Below, piece after piece: positions 1-12,556 of a stretch of 64,000 nt of DNA. The stretch's first letter is position 1. Each line of letters begins with the position of its first letter. The stretch spans positions 992,001 through 1,056,000 of the forward strand of contig JANUWF010003376.1 in the NCBI GenBank assembly GCA_026120185.1, in the 5' to 3' direction. Below the pieces are notes generated by a model. The model was not told where the DNA came from and ran no database searches. It was given only the letters and a program-made list of their open reading frames with translations. A program made the position numbers and the translations under genes. Source of the DNA: Voacanga thouarsii. Lineage: Eukaryota > Streptophyta > Magnoliopsida > Gentianales > Apocynaceae.

Positions 1-1285
1 ATAAAATATTCAAAATTATTATGGACTTGGAATTTAAATAAAATTCTAGCTTTTTGGGAACCACTTTAACCAAATCTTGGAAAGAAATAGGAAAGATACG
101 AAAATATTTTATTTCTAAAAATTAAATCACCAAATTTCTCTCCTAGGAAAACTTCATTTTTTGTTATTCTTGTTTTAGTGAAAATCTAGAAATCTTTTTA
201 GTCTTCTTCCTTGGTTAATCTCGAAATTAGGCAGCTTAGTACCACTTCTTTCTTTGCAAAACAAACACCCTTTTTGTGAGCAAAAAGTTGTAAAAATTCA
301 TCGTGAATTTTGGATCTCACATAGCTTTTGCAAACCACGGGGGAAAAAAAACTCCAGCAAGTTTGAATATCATTTAACCAAGAAACCTTTGAACATTCAA
401 CAGCAAGAACTAACTCTTTAATTGTTTTGTTCTTTATCAAGTTGCTAGCTGGAAAACTCCATTAAAGGACCTTGAGATGCTCCTACATTGTAGCTGTAAA
501 ATCAATTCAAAATACTTTGAATTTGCTAACAACCACCCATGATTTTATCACTTATTCTAGCTAGGATAACTCGAATTTTACTTAGCCATTTTAGCTTCTT
601 AAAGCATGCTCTTCTTCACCATTGTTCCTTCATTATTTTTGGCCACCCCATAGCATAATAGCTTAACACTCTTTCTTCTTCCTTCAACCTTAGCCATCAA
701 ACTCCATTAAAGCACCTCAAACTTTTCCTAACTTCTCTCCATTCAAAATATTTTGAGTTTGAAAATTGAATTCCATGCATTGCTCCACCAAACACTCACT
801 ATTCTAGCAATCAACTCCACCAAACAAACAAAAAATTCTGCTCATTTCACAAGCCATTTTCGGCCAACTCTTAGGCTACAGCAATCTCCATATTTTTTTT
901 CTATAAAATAGACAAACCAAGTGAACTTCCATTGTAGAGCTAGAAATATTCAAGCGTAGAACACCATTAGCAACCATCTACCTCAAAAGAATCTCCATTA
1001 ATTCCTCAACCATTATTCAAATTCAAAACTTGAATACTCCTAGACTTTCTCTCTCCTAGCTAGACCGAATCATCTCCTCAAACAAGGCCATTCAGCCACT
1101 ACCAATCCAAGAACACTTCCACCTTAATCTAATTTTCTCTCTTGTTCTCTCAAGAACACCAAGAATACACACTACTTTTCTTCAACCCTTTAGCCACTTC
1201 TAATCACCCCAAATCAACTAAAGAGCAACCTATTTTCTCCTTTAGCACACCTTATAACACTAAATCAATCCAAGTTCTTCCTTCT
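1..1285 (+). repeat. Fragment of a long Ty3/Gypsy LTR (family of the 36116-40550 LTR)
   Basis: This stretch has no convincing ORF. It aligns by eye with the middle of the long LTR at about 36660-37860: the same order of landmarks is seen (the 'aaatcacca' block, 'ttgttattcttgtttt', the 'ggccattcagcca' block, then 'accaagaa' and 'acacac' near the end). It is more diverged than the other copies and both ends of the LTR are missing, so it is a truncated relic. The right edge is placed where similarity stops and the Copia pol relic starts; it is approximate. Confidence 0.6.
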
Positions 1286-1892
1286 CTCGGAAAGATTGGT
1301 ATGGAAATATTGTAGAATTCTTGATACTAATCGAAAACACCAATTAATTTATGTTATTCATCAATGCCCGATAAAGAAAGCTAGTCATAGTACTAGTGTA
1401 CGTGGATAATTTGATCAATATTAGAGATGATCAAGAGGAGATTAGAAAAGTTAGATCAAACCTCTCAATTCACTTCTAGATGAAAGAGTTTGGAGAATTG
1501 AAATATTCCATTGATTTGGAGAAAGAATAGGTGAATGATGAGATATTTCTATGTCAATAGAAATATGCCAAGATTTTCTACAAAAATAAGTTATGCTTGA
1601 TTCCAAACTAATCTTGAAAGTGATGTAGGTAAATGCTTGATTATGCTCAGTAGAAAACAAGGAACTTGAAATGGAACAATATATAGACAAATTGTAGGTA
1701 GTTCAATCTACCTAACTCTAACAAGGCTAGATATATATGCAATTGGAGTCATAAGCCAATTCATGCATATGCCAAAAAAGACAAATATTGATGTAGTAAA
1801 AAAGATTTAAGGTACATAAAAGATACTATAGAATATAACTTGCTATAAGAGAAGATAGATGCATTTCAAGTTATAGGGTATTGCAATACTAA
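1286..1892 (+). pseudogene. Old Copia pol relic, RT to RNase H part (left half)
   Basis: Plus-strand conceptual translation gives pieces of a Ty1/Copia reverse transcriptase and following connection domain with several stops and frameshifts. Recognisable pieces are a degenerate V-Y-V-D-N active-site region near 1399-1410 and a block near 1680-1860 resembling the conserved Copia 'Y-R-x-x-V-G-S-x-x-Y-L-T-x-T-R-x-D-I' motif followed by 'R-Y-I-K-x-T'. The reading is cut at 1892 by the Angela-like element and resumes at 10989. It is non-functional and older than the element that splits it. Confidence 0.7.
1888..1892. repeat. Target-site duplication ACTAA (left copy)
   Basis: The five bases before the left LTR are ACTAA and the five after the right LTR (10984-10988) are identical. 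Five base pairs is the usual Copia duplication length. It fixes the element limits as 1893 and 10983. Confidence 0.85.
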
Positions 1893-3613
1893 TGTTGGGT
1901 ATCTCACATCCATATCGAATATGGCGCAGCGGAAGAATAAAACAAGATACTATTCCAGGATCCACATATGTGTGGAAAACAAGACAAAAAGATAACAAAT
2001 GAAACATCTTTTACCTTTCTTAGATCATTCGAAGAACAAAAATTTCTTATCCAAGTCGAGGAGCGATCTAGCAATCCTCTTGATCAAACTCCACGAGAGT
2101 TGAACATCTGACCACTATAATCACAGTGTGTGATTATCTTTAACAGTAATCCACACAGAGGAATACTCAAGCACCAAAATTTTCTATGCTAGTAGAAAAA
2201 GATAGCGGATAAGGTTGTTACACAAGAACAATCGATAGAGAGAGAGAGGAGAGAAGGATTTCGTGTGTTGGGTTTTTTGGTGTCACGTCTTAGCTAGGGT
2301 TTTTGTGTGTTTCATCTATATGTTACCCGAAAATCCCCTACCAAAATTGAGAATTCTAATCCTATTAGAATTCCCTAATTGTAATTGGAAACATCAAGTT
2401 CTCACAATTACAATTAGGACTATAAATTATAACTAATTATAATTGTCCAAAACAACTTCTCTTTCTCTCAATTAACTCCACTATGTTATCATATAACATC
2501 TTAAGTATATAATCCTCTATTGTGTGTGACCTATTATGTTTCCCAGTTAATTGGTAGAGAACATGAATTAATCCAAACGTTTTTTAGATTAAAAATCTAT
2601 AATCAATTAGAATTAAGCCTATTAATTCTAATTAGGATTGGTTTATTAATTCATCAATTAATAAACCCAGATTCCCAGATCATGAGCGGTATCTAGCAAC
2701 ACATCATGACCACCCAAGAATCTAGAGGGTCAAGTGGCTTGACATAAACCCTTCAATAAAAAACTACAGTGAAATTAACTCCTTTCACCATACAATATCT
2801 CATTCGGTTTGAAGTACGGAATTAGTGCCAACTTCCTCCAAAATTAATTCTGACCTTAATACAATAGTACTTATACCGAGAACCCACTACTCTATATGTA
2901 TATCATTTGGAACTGTTTCCAATACACAATTGCCTTAGCCAAGGATTTCTCGAGTAGTAATTCCTACAAGTGGCCATGAGATATTTGCCCATACTATTAG
3001 GAGTGGTGAATCCTTTATTGACCCTCTCAACTACTTTCGTTTACCTCACAATGTACCCAATATCCATCCCATAGGTAGACCTCAATCGAGTTCCAGAGAT
3101 TGGAATCAAAGTATAATGCTCAGCAAACAAAATACCTTGGAGATCTCAAGTCTAAGGATACTTGCACGTTTGCTATATTGAGATTATATCATCGGCACTA
3201 AATAGTTATCCATGTGATTATCTCAAAGTTAGGTCATCCAATGAACTTATTCAATTAACAAGCATCTATGTGTTAACTTTGAGTATCTCAATACTCACGG
3301 ATATGAGAACCACTGCTTGATCAAATCAGGAAGTCTAACACATGCTATTCTTTACCCATTAATGATGTATTGTCTCATTAATACTATGACTAGGGACTAT
3401 TTAAGTACTAAAACTATACAGTGTAGTATGAATCTCATATCGTAATCTCTATCATGATTTTCTTAACACAGTGTTGTACTAAGAACTTTATCGAACAGTT
3501 ATATTACTTAAAAAGTAAACAAAAGATACTGTAAAATAAATAATATCTTTTATTAAAATAAAATGTGTCATATACAATATACAAGCGATTGCCTCTAGGG
3601 TACAACACTAACA
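1893..3613 (-). repeat. 3' LTR of the Angela-like Copia
   Basis: It reads TGTTGGGTATC on the plus strand at its left edge and ends CACTAACA at 3613, so both ends carry TG..CA. It matches 9289-10983 along its whole length and the solo LTR at 50093-51784. No ORF inside is credible; apparent ORFs at the matching place in other copies are not conserved. Confidence 0.9.
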
Positions 3614-3628
3614 AACTCTCACTTGCAC
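3614..3628 (-). other. Polypurine tract of the Angela-like Copia
   Basis: On the minus strand the bases read GTGCAAGTGAGAGTT, abutting the 3' LTR. This resembles the usual plant Copia plus-strand primer, GCAAGTGGGAG followed by the LTR. Confidence 0.7.
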
Positions 3629-3649
3629 TAGAGCCAATCATTCATGTAT

Positions 3650-6450
3650 CTAATATCGAATGACTCAACATGACAATCATGTTTCTTTTGGGATGGTGCT
3701 TTTGTAAGCAGGTCAGTTATGTTCTCATCCGTGGGAACTCTCTCTACCTTTATTTCCTTACTTGCTTCAGAAGCAGCCATGTACTCAACTTCTGTTGTAG
3801 AGTCAGCAATAATCTCTTATTTGGAACTTTTCCTACTTATTGCCCCTCCGCACAACGTAAACACATAGCTGGATTGTGATTTGAAATCATCTTTGTCCAA
3901 TTGAAAATTGACATCAGTATACCCGTTTATATTCAAATCACCTTCACCATATACTAAGAACATATCCTTAGTCCTTCTTAAGTACTTAAGGATGTTCTTT
4001 ACAGCCGCCCAATGACCTTCACTAAAGTCATATTGATATCTGCTCGTCAAATTGAGAGCATAAGAAACATCAGGCCTAATACAATTATATCGTATATGAT
4101 AGATCCAATTGCCAAGGCATATGGAATCTTACTCATGTGATCCCTTTCAACTTGTGTCTTGGGAGACATCCACTTTGAAAGGCTTACACCATGTGACATG
4201 AGTAAGAATCCCTTTTTGGATTGATCCATGCTAAACCTCTTTAACATTTTATCTATGTATGTAGACTGAGAAAGACCTAACAACCTTGTGGATCTATCTC
4301 TATGGATCATTATTTCGAGAATATAGGTTGCTTCTTCAAGGTCTTTCGTGGAGAATTGTTTGGGTAACCAAACTTTAACCATTTGCAAGACAGGTATATC
4401 GTTTCCCATCAGCAATATGTTATTTACATAAAGTAATAAAAAAACGATTGCACTCCCACTAACCTTCTTGTATACACAAGGCTCATCCATGTTTTGAATG
4501 AAACCAAACTCTTTGATTGTTTCATCAAAACGGATGTTCCAACTCCTGGAAGCTTGCTTAAGTCCATCAATGGACCTTTGCAGCTTATACACCTTTGTGC
4601 CATCACTGGATGTAAAACCCTCAGGTTGTGTCATATACACTTTCTCAGTCAGATTTTCGTTTAGGAAAGCTATTTTCACATCCATTTGCCAAATCTCATA
4701 ATCATAATGAGCAGCAATGGCTAAGAGTATCTTGATGGATTTTAACATGGCTACTGGCGAGAAAGTTTCGTCATAATCAGTACCATGTTGTTGACGATAA
4801 CATTTCGCCACTAGGCGTGCTTTATAGGTAACTAAGTTATCATCCATGTCCATTTTCTTCTTGAAAACTCACATGCACCCAATAGATTTAATTCCTTTGG
4901 GTAGATCAACCAAAGTCCATACTTAGTTGTCGTATATAAAATCTATCTTTGACTTCGTGGCCTCAAGCCATTTGCTAGATTCTGAATTGTTCAGAACATC
5001 CTTGTAGGTAGTAGGCTCATCTTCATCTATGAGCAATACATCATTATGGTCACTTATGAGAAATCCATATCTCTCAGGTGCCACACGTATCCTACTAGAT
5101 ATACGAGGTTCTTATGTATTAGAAGGTTCATCTATTCTCTCAATATATATGGGGTTAGACGGTTGATCCTCGTTTGTTTGAACTTCATGAACTTCACTAA
5201 GTTTAATCTTACTCCCACTGTCCCCTTTGAGAATGAGCTCATTCTCTAAGAAGACGGTATGCTTTGAAACAAACAATTTGTTTTTGGAAGGGAGGTAGAA
5301 GTAATATCCGAAAGATTTTTTCGGATATCCCACGAACAAACACTTGTCAGACTTACTATCAAGTTTGTCTGACTGTGGCCTTTTGACAAAGGCAGGACAA
5401 CCCCATACTCACAAGTGGGATAACTTTGGTTTCTTACCAAAGAACATCTTAAATGGGGTAGAATCAACCATTTTTGTTGGAACTCTGTTTAGTATATAAA
5501 CAGAAGTTTCTAGTGCATGCCCCCAAAATAATTTTGGTAGGTCTACAAAAGCTATCATAGTCTGTACCATATCTAGAAGGGTATGATTCCTTCTCTCAGA
5601 TACACCGTTATATTGAGGTGTATGTGGTGGAGTCCATTGAGATAATATCTCATTATCTCTAAGATTACTCAGAAACTCTTGGCTCAAGTATTCTCCTCCT
5701 CGATCAGATCTTAGAGTCTTAGTACTTTTGCCAAGTTATTTCTTTATTTCATTCTTGAAGTCTTTGAACCTTTCAAAGGCCTCAGATTTGTATTTCATTA
5801 AATACAAATACCCGTATCATGAGAAATCATCGATAAAGGTTATGAAATAGTTATAACCTCCTCTTACTTGTATTGACATTGGGCCACATACATCAAAATG
5901 TATGAGTTCTAATAACTCCTTGGCCCATTCTCCTTTTCCTGAAAAAAAGGAGTTTTAGTCATTTTACCTAGTAAACAAGATTCGTATGTGCCATATGATT
6001 CATAATCAAATGACCCTAAGTCACCAAGCTTGTGTAACTTAGAAATACGATTTTCGTTTATATGGCTTAAACGACAATGCCATAAGTAAGAGGTGTTAGA
6101 ATTATCTATTTTAGGGTTCTTATTGTTTACATTGAGAATTGGATTTTCCAAGTCTAGAATATATAAACCATTAACCAGAGTTGCTGAACCATAATAAATA
6201 TCATTTAATGAAAAGAACAACATTTATTCTTAAATATCAAATGAAATCCATTTAAGTCTAAACATGCAATTGAGATAATATTTTTCATTAAAACTGGAAC
6301 ATAATAATAGTTTTGCAATTCTAGAATTAATCCCGAAGGCAGGTTCAGCTCGTATGTCCTCACAGCAAGTGCAACAACCTTTACCTCATTTGCAGTACGT
6401 AGGTCCACATCGCCTTTCTCTAGCCTTCTACTGCTCTTTAGTCCCTGCAA
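3650..6450 (-). pseudogene. Copia pol: integrase, reverse transcriptase, RNase H (broken)
   Basis: On the minus strand a GAG-pre-integrase segment (about 5909-6225, with W-H-C-R-L-S-H) is followed by the integrase core, including 'G-V-S-E-R-R-N' around the catalytic Glu (about 5409-5690). RT follows (4047-4960) and then RNase H (3650-4050). The segments lie in different frames separated by stops. The RT active-site box reads Y-V-N-N where Y-V-D-D is expected. In RNase H, 'T-E-V-E-Y-M-A-A-S-E-A-S-K-E' runs directly into 'V-P-T-D-E-N-I', so the middle of the domain, including the usual C-D-N block, is deleted in frame. The product would be a polyprotein acting in cytoplasmic virus-like particles; this copy cannot be active. 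Confidence 0.85.
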
Positions 6451-7370
6451 GTTATTGCATAAGTGAGATCCACATCCGGTATCTAATTACCCATATCTCA
6501 TTTCTAAAGGCAGTATTTATCTCAATCATAAATATACCCGAAATAGAAGTAGAAGTGCTTGTAAGCTTCTTCTTCTGCTTTTTGTCCTTAATAGTCTCCA
6601 AATAGGCTTTGCAGTTATGCCTCCAGTGGCCCATCTTCCCACAATGATGGCATGGGTCTTTGGTAGCTGCGTCATTCTTCTTCACACTATCTTTAGGCTT
6701 CATGGGAGCTTTCTTCTTCTTTTGAACTTTTTTCTTAGAAGAAGATCCTACCATTAAAACTGCATTAGAATCCTTCTTCATGAAGGACTCGGCAGTTTTG
6801 AGAAGATTGATCAACTCAAGAATGGTAGACTCAATCTTGTTCATCTGATAGTTAATCACAAATTGTGAGAAACTATTAGGTAAAGACTGTAGAATTATGT
6901 CAACACTTAAGTCATGATCCATTGCAAACTCGAGAGATCCAAGCTTCTCAATTAAGCCCAGCATCTTCAACCCATGAGTGGCCATAGAAGAACCCTCTAC
7001 CATTTTGCAGTGGAATAGTTGCTTCGAGATCTCATATCTCTTTGCTCTAACTTGGGCATCAAACAGCTCTCGAAGATGTAGTATAATTAATTGAGCATCC
7101 ATATACTCGTTCTATTTTTGCAACTCGGGAGTCGTGAATGCTAGCATAATACATGATGCTATATTACTATCCTTCTTATGCCTTTTGTGGATAGCATGCT
7201 CATCAGCATAAGCATCTTGAGTTAGTGGTGGCGGAATAAGAGCATCTAGCATGTAGAGCAACTTTTTTTATTTGAGAACGATTCTCAAATTTCTATACCA
7301 GTTGAGATAGTTTGATTCGGTTAACTTGCTGGTTTTCAAGATGCTACGTAAGTTTAAGTTTGTAGACATG
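6451..7370 (-). pseudogene. Copia gag with zinc knuckle, protease region lost or degraded
   Basis: The start is chosen at the ATG at 7370, which begins a typical Copia gag N-terminus (M-S-T-N-L-N-L). Two early stops lie between it and the longest open stretch (6452-7102). That stretch includes the gag core, a lysine-rich linker and a perfect CCHC knuckle C-H-H-C-G-K-M-G-H-W-R-H-N-C at 6611-6652. The protease should follow near 6300-6500, where a frame break occurs and I cannot recognise a clean D-S/T-G motif. Gag forms the particle and the knuckle binds genomic RNA. Confidence 0.8.
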
Positions 7371-9275
7371 ATGCAAGTGACCTAGATGTAAAGATAGAGA
7401 GCATGAACTAGTATATGCACATGATATGCAAATAATTAGGACTTTAATTAAATGCATTTTTACTCTACTATTTTACTCAAACCAATAGACCCCACTAATG
7501 ATTCGGGAAAGCTCGTTAGAAGCTTTTCTAGTTGACCGGTATCCAAATTCCTTAAGAATAACCTTAGGTTTGCTCAATAAGCTACCTTTAAGTTCATTGG
7601 TAGGTATCCAATACCAATTACATCGTATATAACTACTGGATCATTGGGTGATTAACACCTTCTAATCTTAAAGCCTTTTGGGCTACCCCAACTTTTCCTC
7701 TAAATTTCGTTATACTTGAGCTTGCCCAACTGGGATAAAGAATTTAGTTAAACCTGACCTATTAATCAGGAATTTAATTCCAAAGAAATTTAACTCCATA
7801 GCTTGAATATGCCCAATGTCAAGTAGGCTTGGGTTTGCCCAACAACCTGGTCTCGAAAAAGGATTATCGTTCTTACTATATTAACGGAAGAAATTAGGTT
7901 TAATATTAATTGAGGGATTTGTTCCTTTTAGTGATTTCATTGAATGACATGCAAAAAAATCAATAAATCACACAATTGATAATCATCGTAATAAAGCGAT
8001 TACGTGGTATAGTTATGGACTTTTCCTAAATTAATTTCTTTGAGCCATAAAAGAAATTAATATAGTTAACCCTATGTGTTCATGCATGATTTAAGTAGAA
8101 GGTCTTACCTTCTCGCCTTGTTTTGGTTGCCATCTCCAAAATAGAATAATTCTACTCCTATCTAACATATGTAAACTAATTACATAATTTCCTAAAGAAA
8201 GAAAACCTTGAGTTACATTCGAGGGGAGTTAGATGAGAAGAGAATTACACAAGTTACACAAGAATTTTAGAGAAAGCAAGATATGCATGCCCTATTTCAT
8301 AAAAACCAAAACTGTAAAATGCATGAACAGATATAATTGGTTTTAATCCATAACCATCCACCATGCCATTAGTTATGCTTAAACAAAATAAACATATAAC
8401 TTTTATTATTCCAAAATCACTATTTTGGAAAAATAAAACAAATTCTAAAATCAACATTTTAGAAAAATACACCAATTTTATATTTTTCAAAATCATTATT
8501 TTGAAAGATAAAATTGTTTGACTCAAAACTAATTTTGACAAAGTGCTTTTGGGTCCGGTCTTTAGCAACGTAAACGGTGGTATTGCTGGTCGGTCAGCGA
8601 GCAGGGGTAAGGGGGGCAGTGCCCTCTTGGAAAAATTTTTATTTTATCACCTCTCATCAAATGAGACTTTTCCCTTTCAAAATTCCATTCCAGATTTTTT
8701 TTAAAATAGCAGGAACATCGCGAACAAAGCAGAACCGGTGCCGATTTGGAAGCCAGAGCTAGCGCCGGCTGCATTCGGGTTTTAAAAAATTTTCTACGAG
8801 AAACGATTTCTGGATGTTCGCGAAATAACACGGAACTAGTGCCGACTGTAGTTGGGAACGTTGGCGGCGATTTTGAAAATTTTTCAGAAATAATTTTTGG
8901 TGCCTTCTTCTTCTACAAATTTTCAGTAAGAACAATTCTCAACAGTATTTTCTGTTTTGAAGCTCAAAACAACAACTAATTTGTTAGTTTAAACAAAATA
9001 AAATAGAAAATCAAATTCACAAGATTAAACGGAAGGCAATCAATATGTTTTCAAGAAAACATTTTTCTGCAGAAAATTTTCAACACATAAAGAAAGCATT
9101 TTTCGAAATGTGCTGTAACTTTTTCACAATCATATTGTGCTATGGACCCAATCCACAATGCTCGAAACTATTTCGACTTGAGTGAAAATAATTTTCACAG
9201 CAAACAAAGATAAACATGAATACATGAAACCAGTTTTCATGCAAAAAATAATGTCTGTAAATCACACATAGCATG
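7371..9275 (-). other. Untranslated leader of the Angela-like Copia
   Basis: About 1.9 kb lies between the primer-binding site and gag. No conserved protein was recognised; short ORFs on both strands look like chance. A GC-richer block at about 8560-8890 contains AGCGCCGGCTGC. A related sequence occurs at 35746-35860, suggesting that fragment is a leader relic. Confidence 0.5.
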
Positions 9276-9287
9276 TCTCTGATATCA
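9276..9287 (-). other. Primer-binding site (tRNA-iMet type)
   Basis: On the minus strand it reads TGATATCAGAGA, two mismatches from the plant initiator-Met primer site TGGTATCAGAGC. It lies one base inside the 5' LTR. Confidence 0.75.
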
Positions 9288-9288
9288 C

Positions 9289-10983
9289 TATTGGGTATCT
9301 CAGGCTCGTATCCTATACGGTGCAGCGGAAGAATAAAATGAGATACTATCCCAGGACCTGCATATGTGTGGAAAACAAGACATAAAGATAACAAATTTAA
9401 CAATTTTTACCTTTCTTTGATCGTCCGAAGAATAAAAATTTCTTTTTCAAGTCGAGGCACGATCCAGCAATCCTCTTGATCAAACTCCACTAGAGTTGAA
9501 CGTCTAACCACTATAATCACAGTGTGTGATTATCTCTAACAGTAATCCATACAGAGGAATACTCAAGCACCAAAATTTTCTATGTTAGCAGAAAAAGATG
9601 GCGGCTAGGGTTGTTACTCAAGAACAATCGAGAGAGAGGGGAGAAGGATTTCGTGTGTTGGGTTGTTTGGTGTCACGCCTTAGCTAGGGTTTGCACGTGT
9701 TTCATCTATATGTTACACGAAAATCCCCTACCAAAATTGAGAATTCTAATCCTATTAAAATTCGCTAATTGTAATTGAAAATATCAAATTCTCACAATTA
9801 CAATTTGGACCATAAATTATAACTAATTATAATTTGTCCACAACAACTTCTCTTTCTCTCAATTTACTCCACTATGTTATCATATAATATCTTGAGTATA
9901 TAATCCTCTATTGTATGTGACTCATTAGGTTTCCTAGTTAATTGATAGAGAACATGAATTAATCCAAACCTTTTTGAGATTAATAATCCATAATTAATTA
10001 GAATTAATCCTATTAATTCTAATCAGGATTGGCTAATTAATTCATCAATTAATAAACATATATTCCCAGATCATGAGCGGTATCTAGCAACACATCATGA
10101 CCACCCAAGAGTCCAAGAAGTCAAGTGGTTTAACATGAACCCTTTAATAACAAACTACAGTGCAATTAACTCCTTTCACCATACAACATCTCATTCGGTT
10201 TGGAGTACAAAATTAGTGCCAACTCCCTCCAAAATTAATTCTGGCCCGAATACAATAGTACATGTACCAGAAACCCACTACTCTAGATATGTATCATTTG
10301 GAACTGTTTCTAATACACAATTGATTTGGCCAAGGACTTATCGAGTAGTAATTCCTACAAGTGGCCGTAAGATATTCACCCCTACTATTAGGAGTGGTGA
10401 ATCTTTTATTGACCCTCTCAACTACTTTCGTTTACCTTACAATGTACCCAATATCCATCCCATAGGCGGCCCTCGATCGAGCTCCAGAGATTGGAATCAA
10501 AGTACAATGCTCAGCAAACAAAGTACCTTGGAGATCTTAAGTCTATGGATGCTTGCATGTTTGCTATATTGAAATTATACCACTGGCACTAAATAGTTAT
10601 CCATATGATTATCTCATAGCTAGGTTATCCAATGAACTTGTTCCATTAACAAGTATTCATGTGTTAATTTTGAGTATCTCAATACTTACAGATATGAGAA
10701 CCACCACCTGATTAAATTAGGAAGGCTAACATATGCTAGTCTTCACGCATTAATGATGTCCTGTCTTATTAATACTATGACTAGGGACTATTTAAGTACT
10801 AACACTTTACAGTGTAGTAGGAAGCTCATATCATGATCTCTATCATGATTTTCTTAACACAGTGTTGTACTAGGGACTTTATCGAATAGTTATATTACTT
10901 AAAAAGTAAACAAAAGAAACTGTAAGATAAATAATGTCTTTTATTAAAATAAAATGTGTCATATACAGGGCACAACACTAACA
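9289..10983 (-). repeat. 5' LTR of the Angela-like Copia
   Basis: It is homologous to 1893-3613 throughout. Its inner terminus reads TATTGGG instead of TGTTGGG, one substitution in the terminal CA. The outer end CACTAACA is intact and followed by the ACTAA duplication. The 145-codon open frame at 10135-10572 is not conserved in the sister LTRs and is rejected as a gene. Confidence 0.9.
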
Positions 10984-10988
10984 ACTAA
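10984..10988. repeat. Target-site duplication ACTAA (right copy)
   Basis: Identical to 1888-1892; the old Copia pol relic resumes immediately after it. Confidence 0.85.
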
Positions 10989-11410
10989 CTATACTAATAA
11001 CCACAATACATGATGCTCAATTATTAAATATGCATTTAGCATCGGTAATGAGTTCTCTCATAGTATAGTAGGAGACAACCATTGGTATCACTGTTTAGTA
11101 CAAAGGCAGAATATCGTACTATAGAAATGGTAGCTCAAGAATAATTGTGGCTATTAGAAATTTTAAAGGATCTTCATCAACCAGTAGATAAGGTAGTACA
11201 ATTATACTGTGGCAATCAATCAGCAATACACATGTTCTATGCAAGAACAAAATATGTGGAGGTTCATTATTGCTTTTATACATGAAAAAGTACCATGTGA
11301 TGAAAGAGATTAAGCACATGAAGAACAAAGAACAAATCGAAGAAATTTTAACCAAGGGTCTTAATGAAATGAAGCTAAAAAATTCTGAAGGCAACTCGTT
11401 ATGACAACAC
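10989..11410 (+). pseudogene. Old Copia pol relic, RNase H part (right half)
   Basis: It continues the reading interrupted at 1892. A frame near 11095-11280 gives S-T-K-A-E-Y-R-T-I-E-M, the classic Copia RNase H motif, then W-L-L-E-I-L and a Y-C-G-N variant of the C-D-N block. An 'I-L-T-K-G-L' block near 11345 corresponds to the usual 'D-I-F-T-K-x-L' near the pol C-terminus. Stops interrupt it. Together with 1286-1892 it shows that the Angela-like element landed inside an earlier Copia. Confidence 0.75.
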
Positions 11411-12510
11411 TAGTAACAATTAGAGAGCAGACATTGAGAATCATTGACTTCTCTAAAATTCCAAAAGATTCCTTCATGCTCCAGATGTTTTCTTCCTAGC
11501 CTAGAAGTTTGTGTCTTGAATACTCTAATTTATCTACAAAAATCTAGAAGCAAATTGATAAAATAAAATAATCACAACTGACTTGACGAAGTTAGTGAAG
11601 AATACCTATAAATAGGTAGCTTGCTTACCATTTGGAAAATAAGAGAAAAAGAAGTAGTAAATATTTGGGTGAATAGTAATTTTGAGTATAAGTGATCTCA
11701 AGCTAGAGTGTGGTGAATTAGAAGGAACTGTAAGCAAGTGAGTGTGAGCAACTTGTTTGGTTTTGTCTTACATTATTAATCAGACCAAGAAAAAAATAAT
11801 TTGATTGAAAAATGTTCCTAATATATTTAGAATGAGAAAATTACTATTGTCCTATAAATATTAGAATTAGAAAGTTACTCTTACTGTATCTTATGTTGAT
11901 TAAGCGTCTTATGACTTTGATAGTTATATATATGTGAAGTCATGAGTTTTTAAAAGTGTTTTAGCTTGTTCTGGTGTATCCAGTGTTATGGGGTGTATGA
12001 GTATAGGTTAGGTGAGTATATAAGTGGTACGAGATAGGGTGTGTTGAAAGGGTTTAGGTAAATGCTAAGAATATCCTTATGTATATCTCTTGGTGATTAT
12101 TAATAAAATGTTTCGTGACTTTCGTCATAGATATAGGCTTGATTAAGTTAGCCAATTTTGTTATTCAATTTGTTTTTCTATTCTCATTAAGTATCTCGAT
12201 TTAGATGATTTCCCAACACAACTGTGCTCAAGCTTTCACGTTTGTGAGTTAGTGTGAGCAAAAATAAAAGTGTTCTAGTATGAGTGTATTCTTGTGGCCT
12301 TTTAATACTGTGATAAAATTACCTTGAATTATTTTTGCCACTTGATTCTTTACGCCTCTTCTCAAAGTCTACTCGAGTAATTATTTTCTCTTTTATTAAC
12401 TCCAGCTCCTCATAACATGCATACATGTGTTCATATAGGCGATCATGCCATCTCTGCTACCTATCTAAGATATCCATTAGGCGGTACAATACAATAATTC
12501 GGCAACAAAC
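11411..12510. other. Unassigned; possibly the 3' LTR of the old Copia
   Basis: No coding sequence was recognised. By position directly after a Copia RNase H terminus this should hold the polypurine tract and 3' LTR. A purine run precedes TGAGAATCATTG near 11435, a possible LTR start, but I have no second copy to prove it. Confidence 0.3.
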
Positions 12511-12512
12511 CT

Positions 12513-12514
<2 letters not shown>

Positions 12515-12555
<41 letters not shown>
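12515..12555. repeat. (TG)n microsatellite
   Basis: About 20 uninterrupted TG dinucleotides. Confidence 0.97.

Positions 12556-12556
<1 letters not shown>

Larger units (their letters stand above)
1893..10983 (-). mobile_element. Complete Angela-like Ty1/Copia retrotransposon, decayed
   Basis: The 9.1-kb element is bounded by LTRs of 1721 and 1695 bp and a perfect ACTAA duplication. On the minus strand the order is 5' LTR (9289-10983), primer-binding site, long untranslated leader, gag, pol, polypurine tract and 3' LTR (1893-3613). Domain order gag-protease-integrase-RT-RNase H is diagnostic of Ty1/Copia. The LTR starts TGTTAG and has CCCTAGAGGCAAT close to its 5' end, reminiscent of Angela/BARE-type LTRs; the clade call is by eye. 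The coding part has stops, an RNase H deletion and an altered RT active site, so it is non-autonomous. Confidence 0.9.

Noticed and set aside
3670..3879. 69-codon plus-strand frame
   Set aside because: Antisense to the RNase H remnant of the minus-strand Copia pol.
8562..8979. Overlapping frames on both strands in a GC-richer block
   Set aside because: They fall in the untranslated leader of the Angela-like Copia and share words with 35746-35860; no protein similarity recognised.
10135..10572. 145-codon open frame on the plus strand
   Set aside because: It lies wholly in the Copia LTR, on the strand opposite to the element, and is not open in the sister LTRs at 1893 and 50093.
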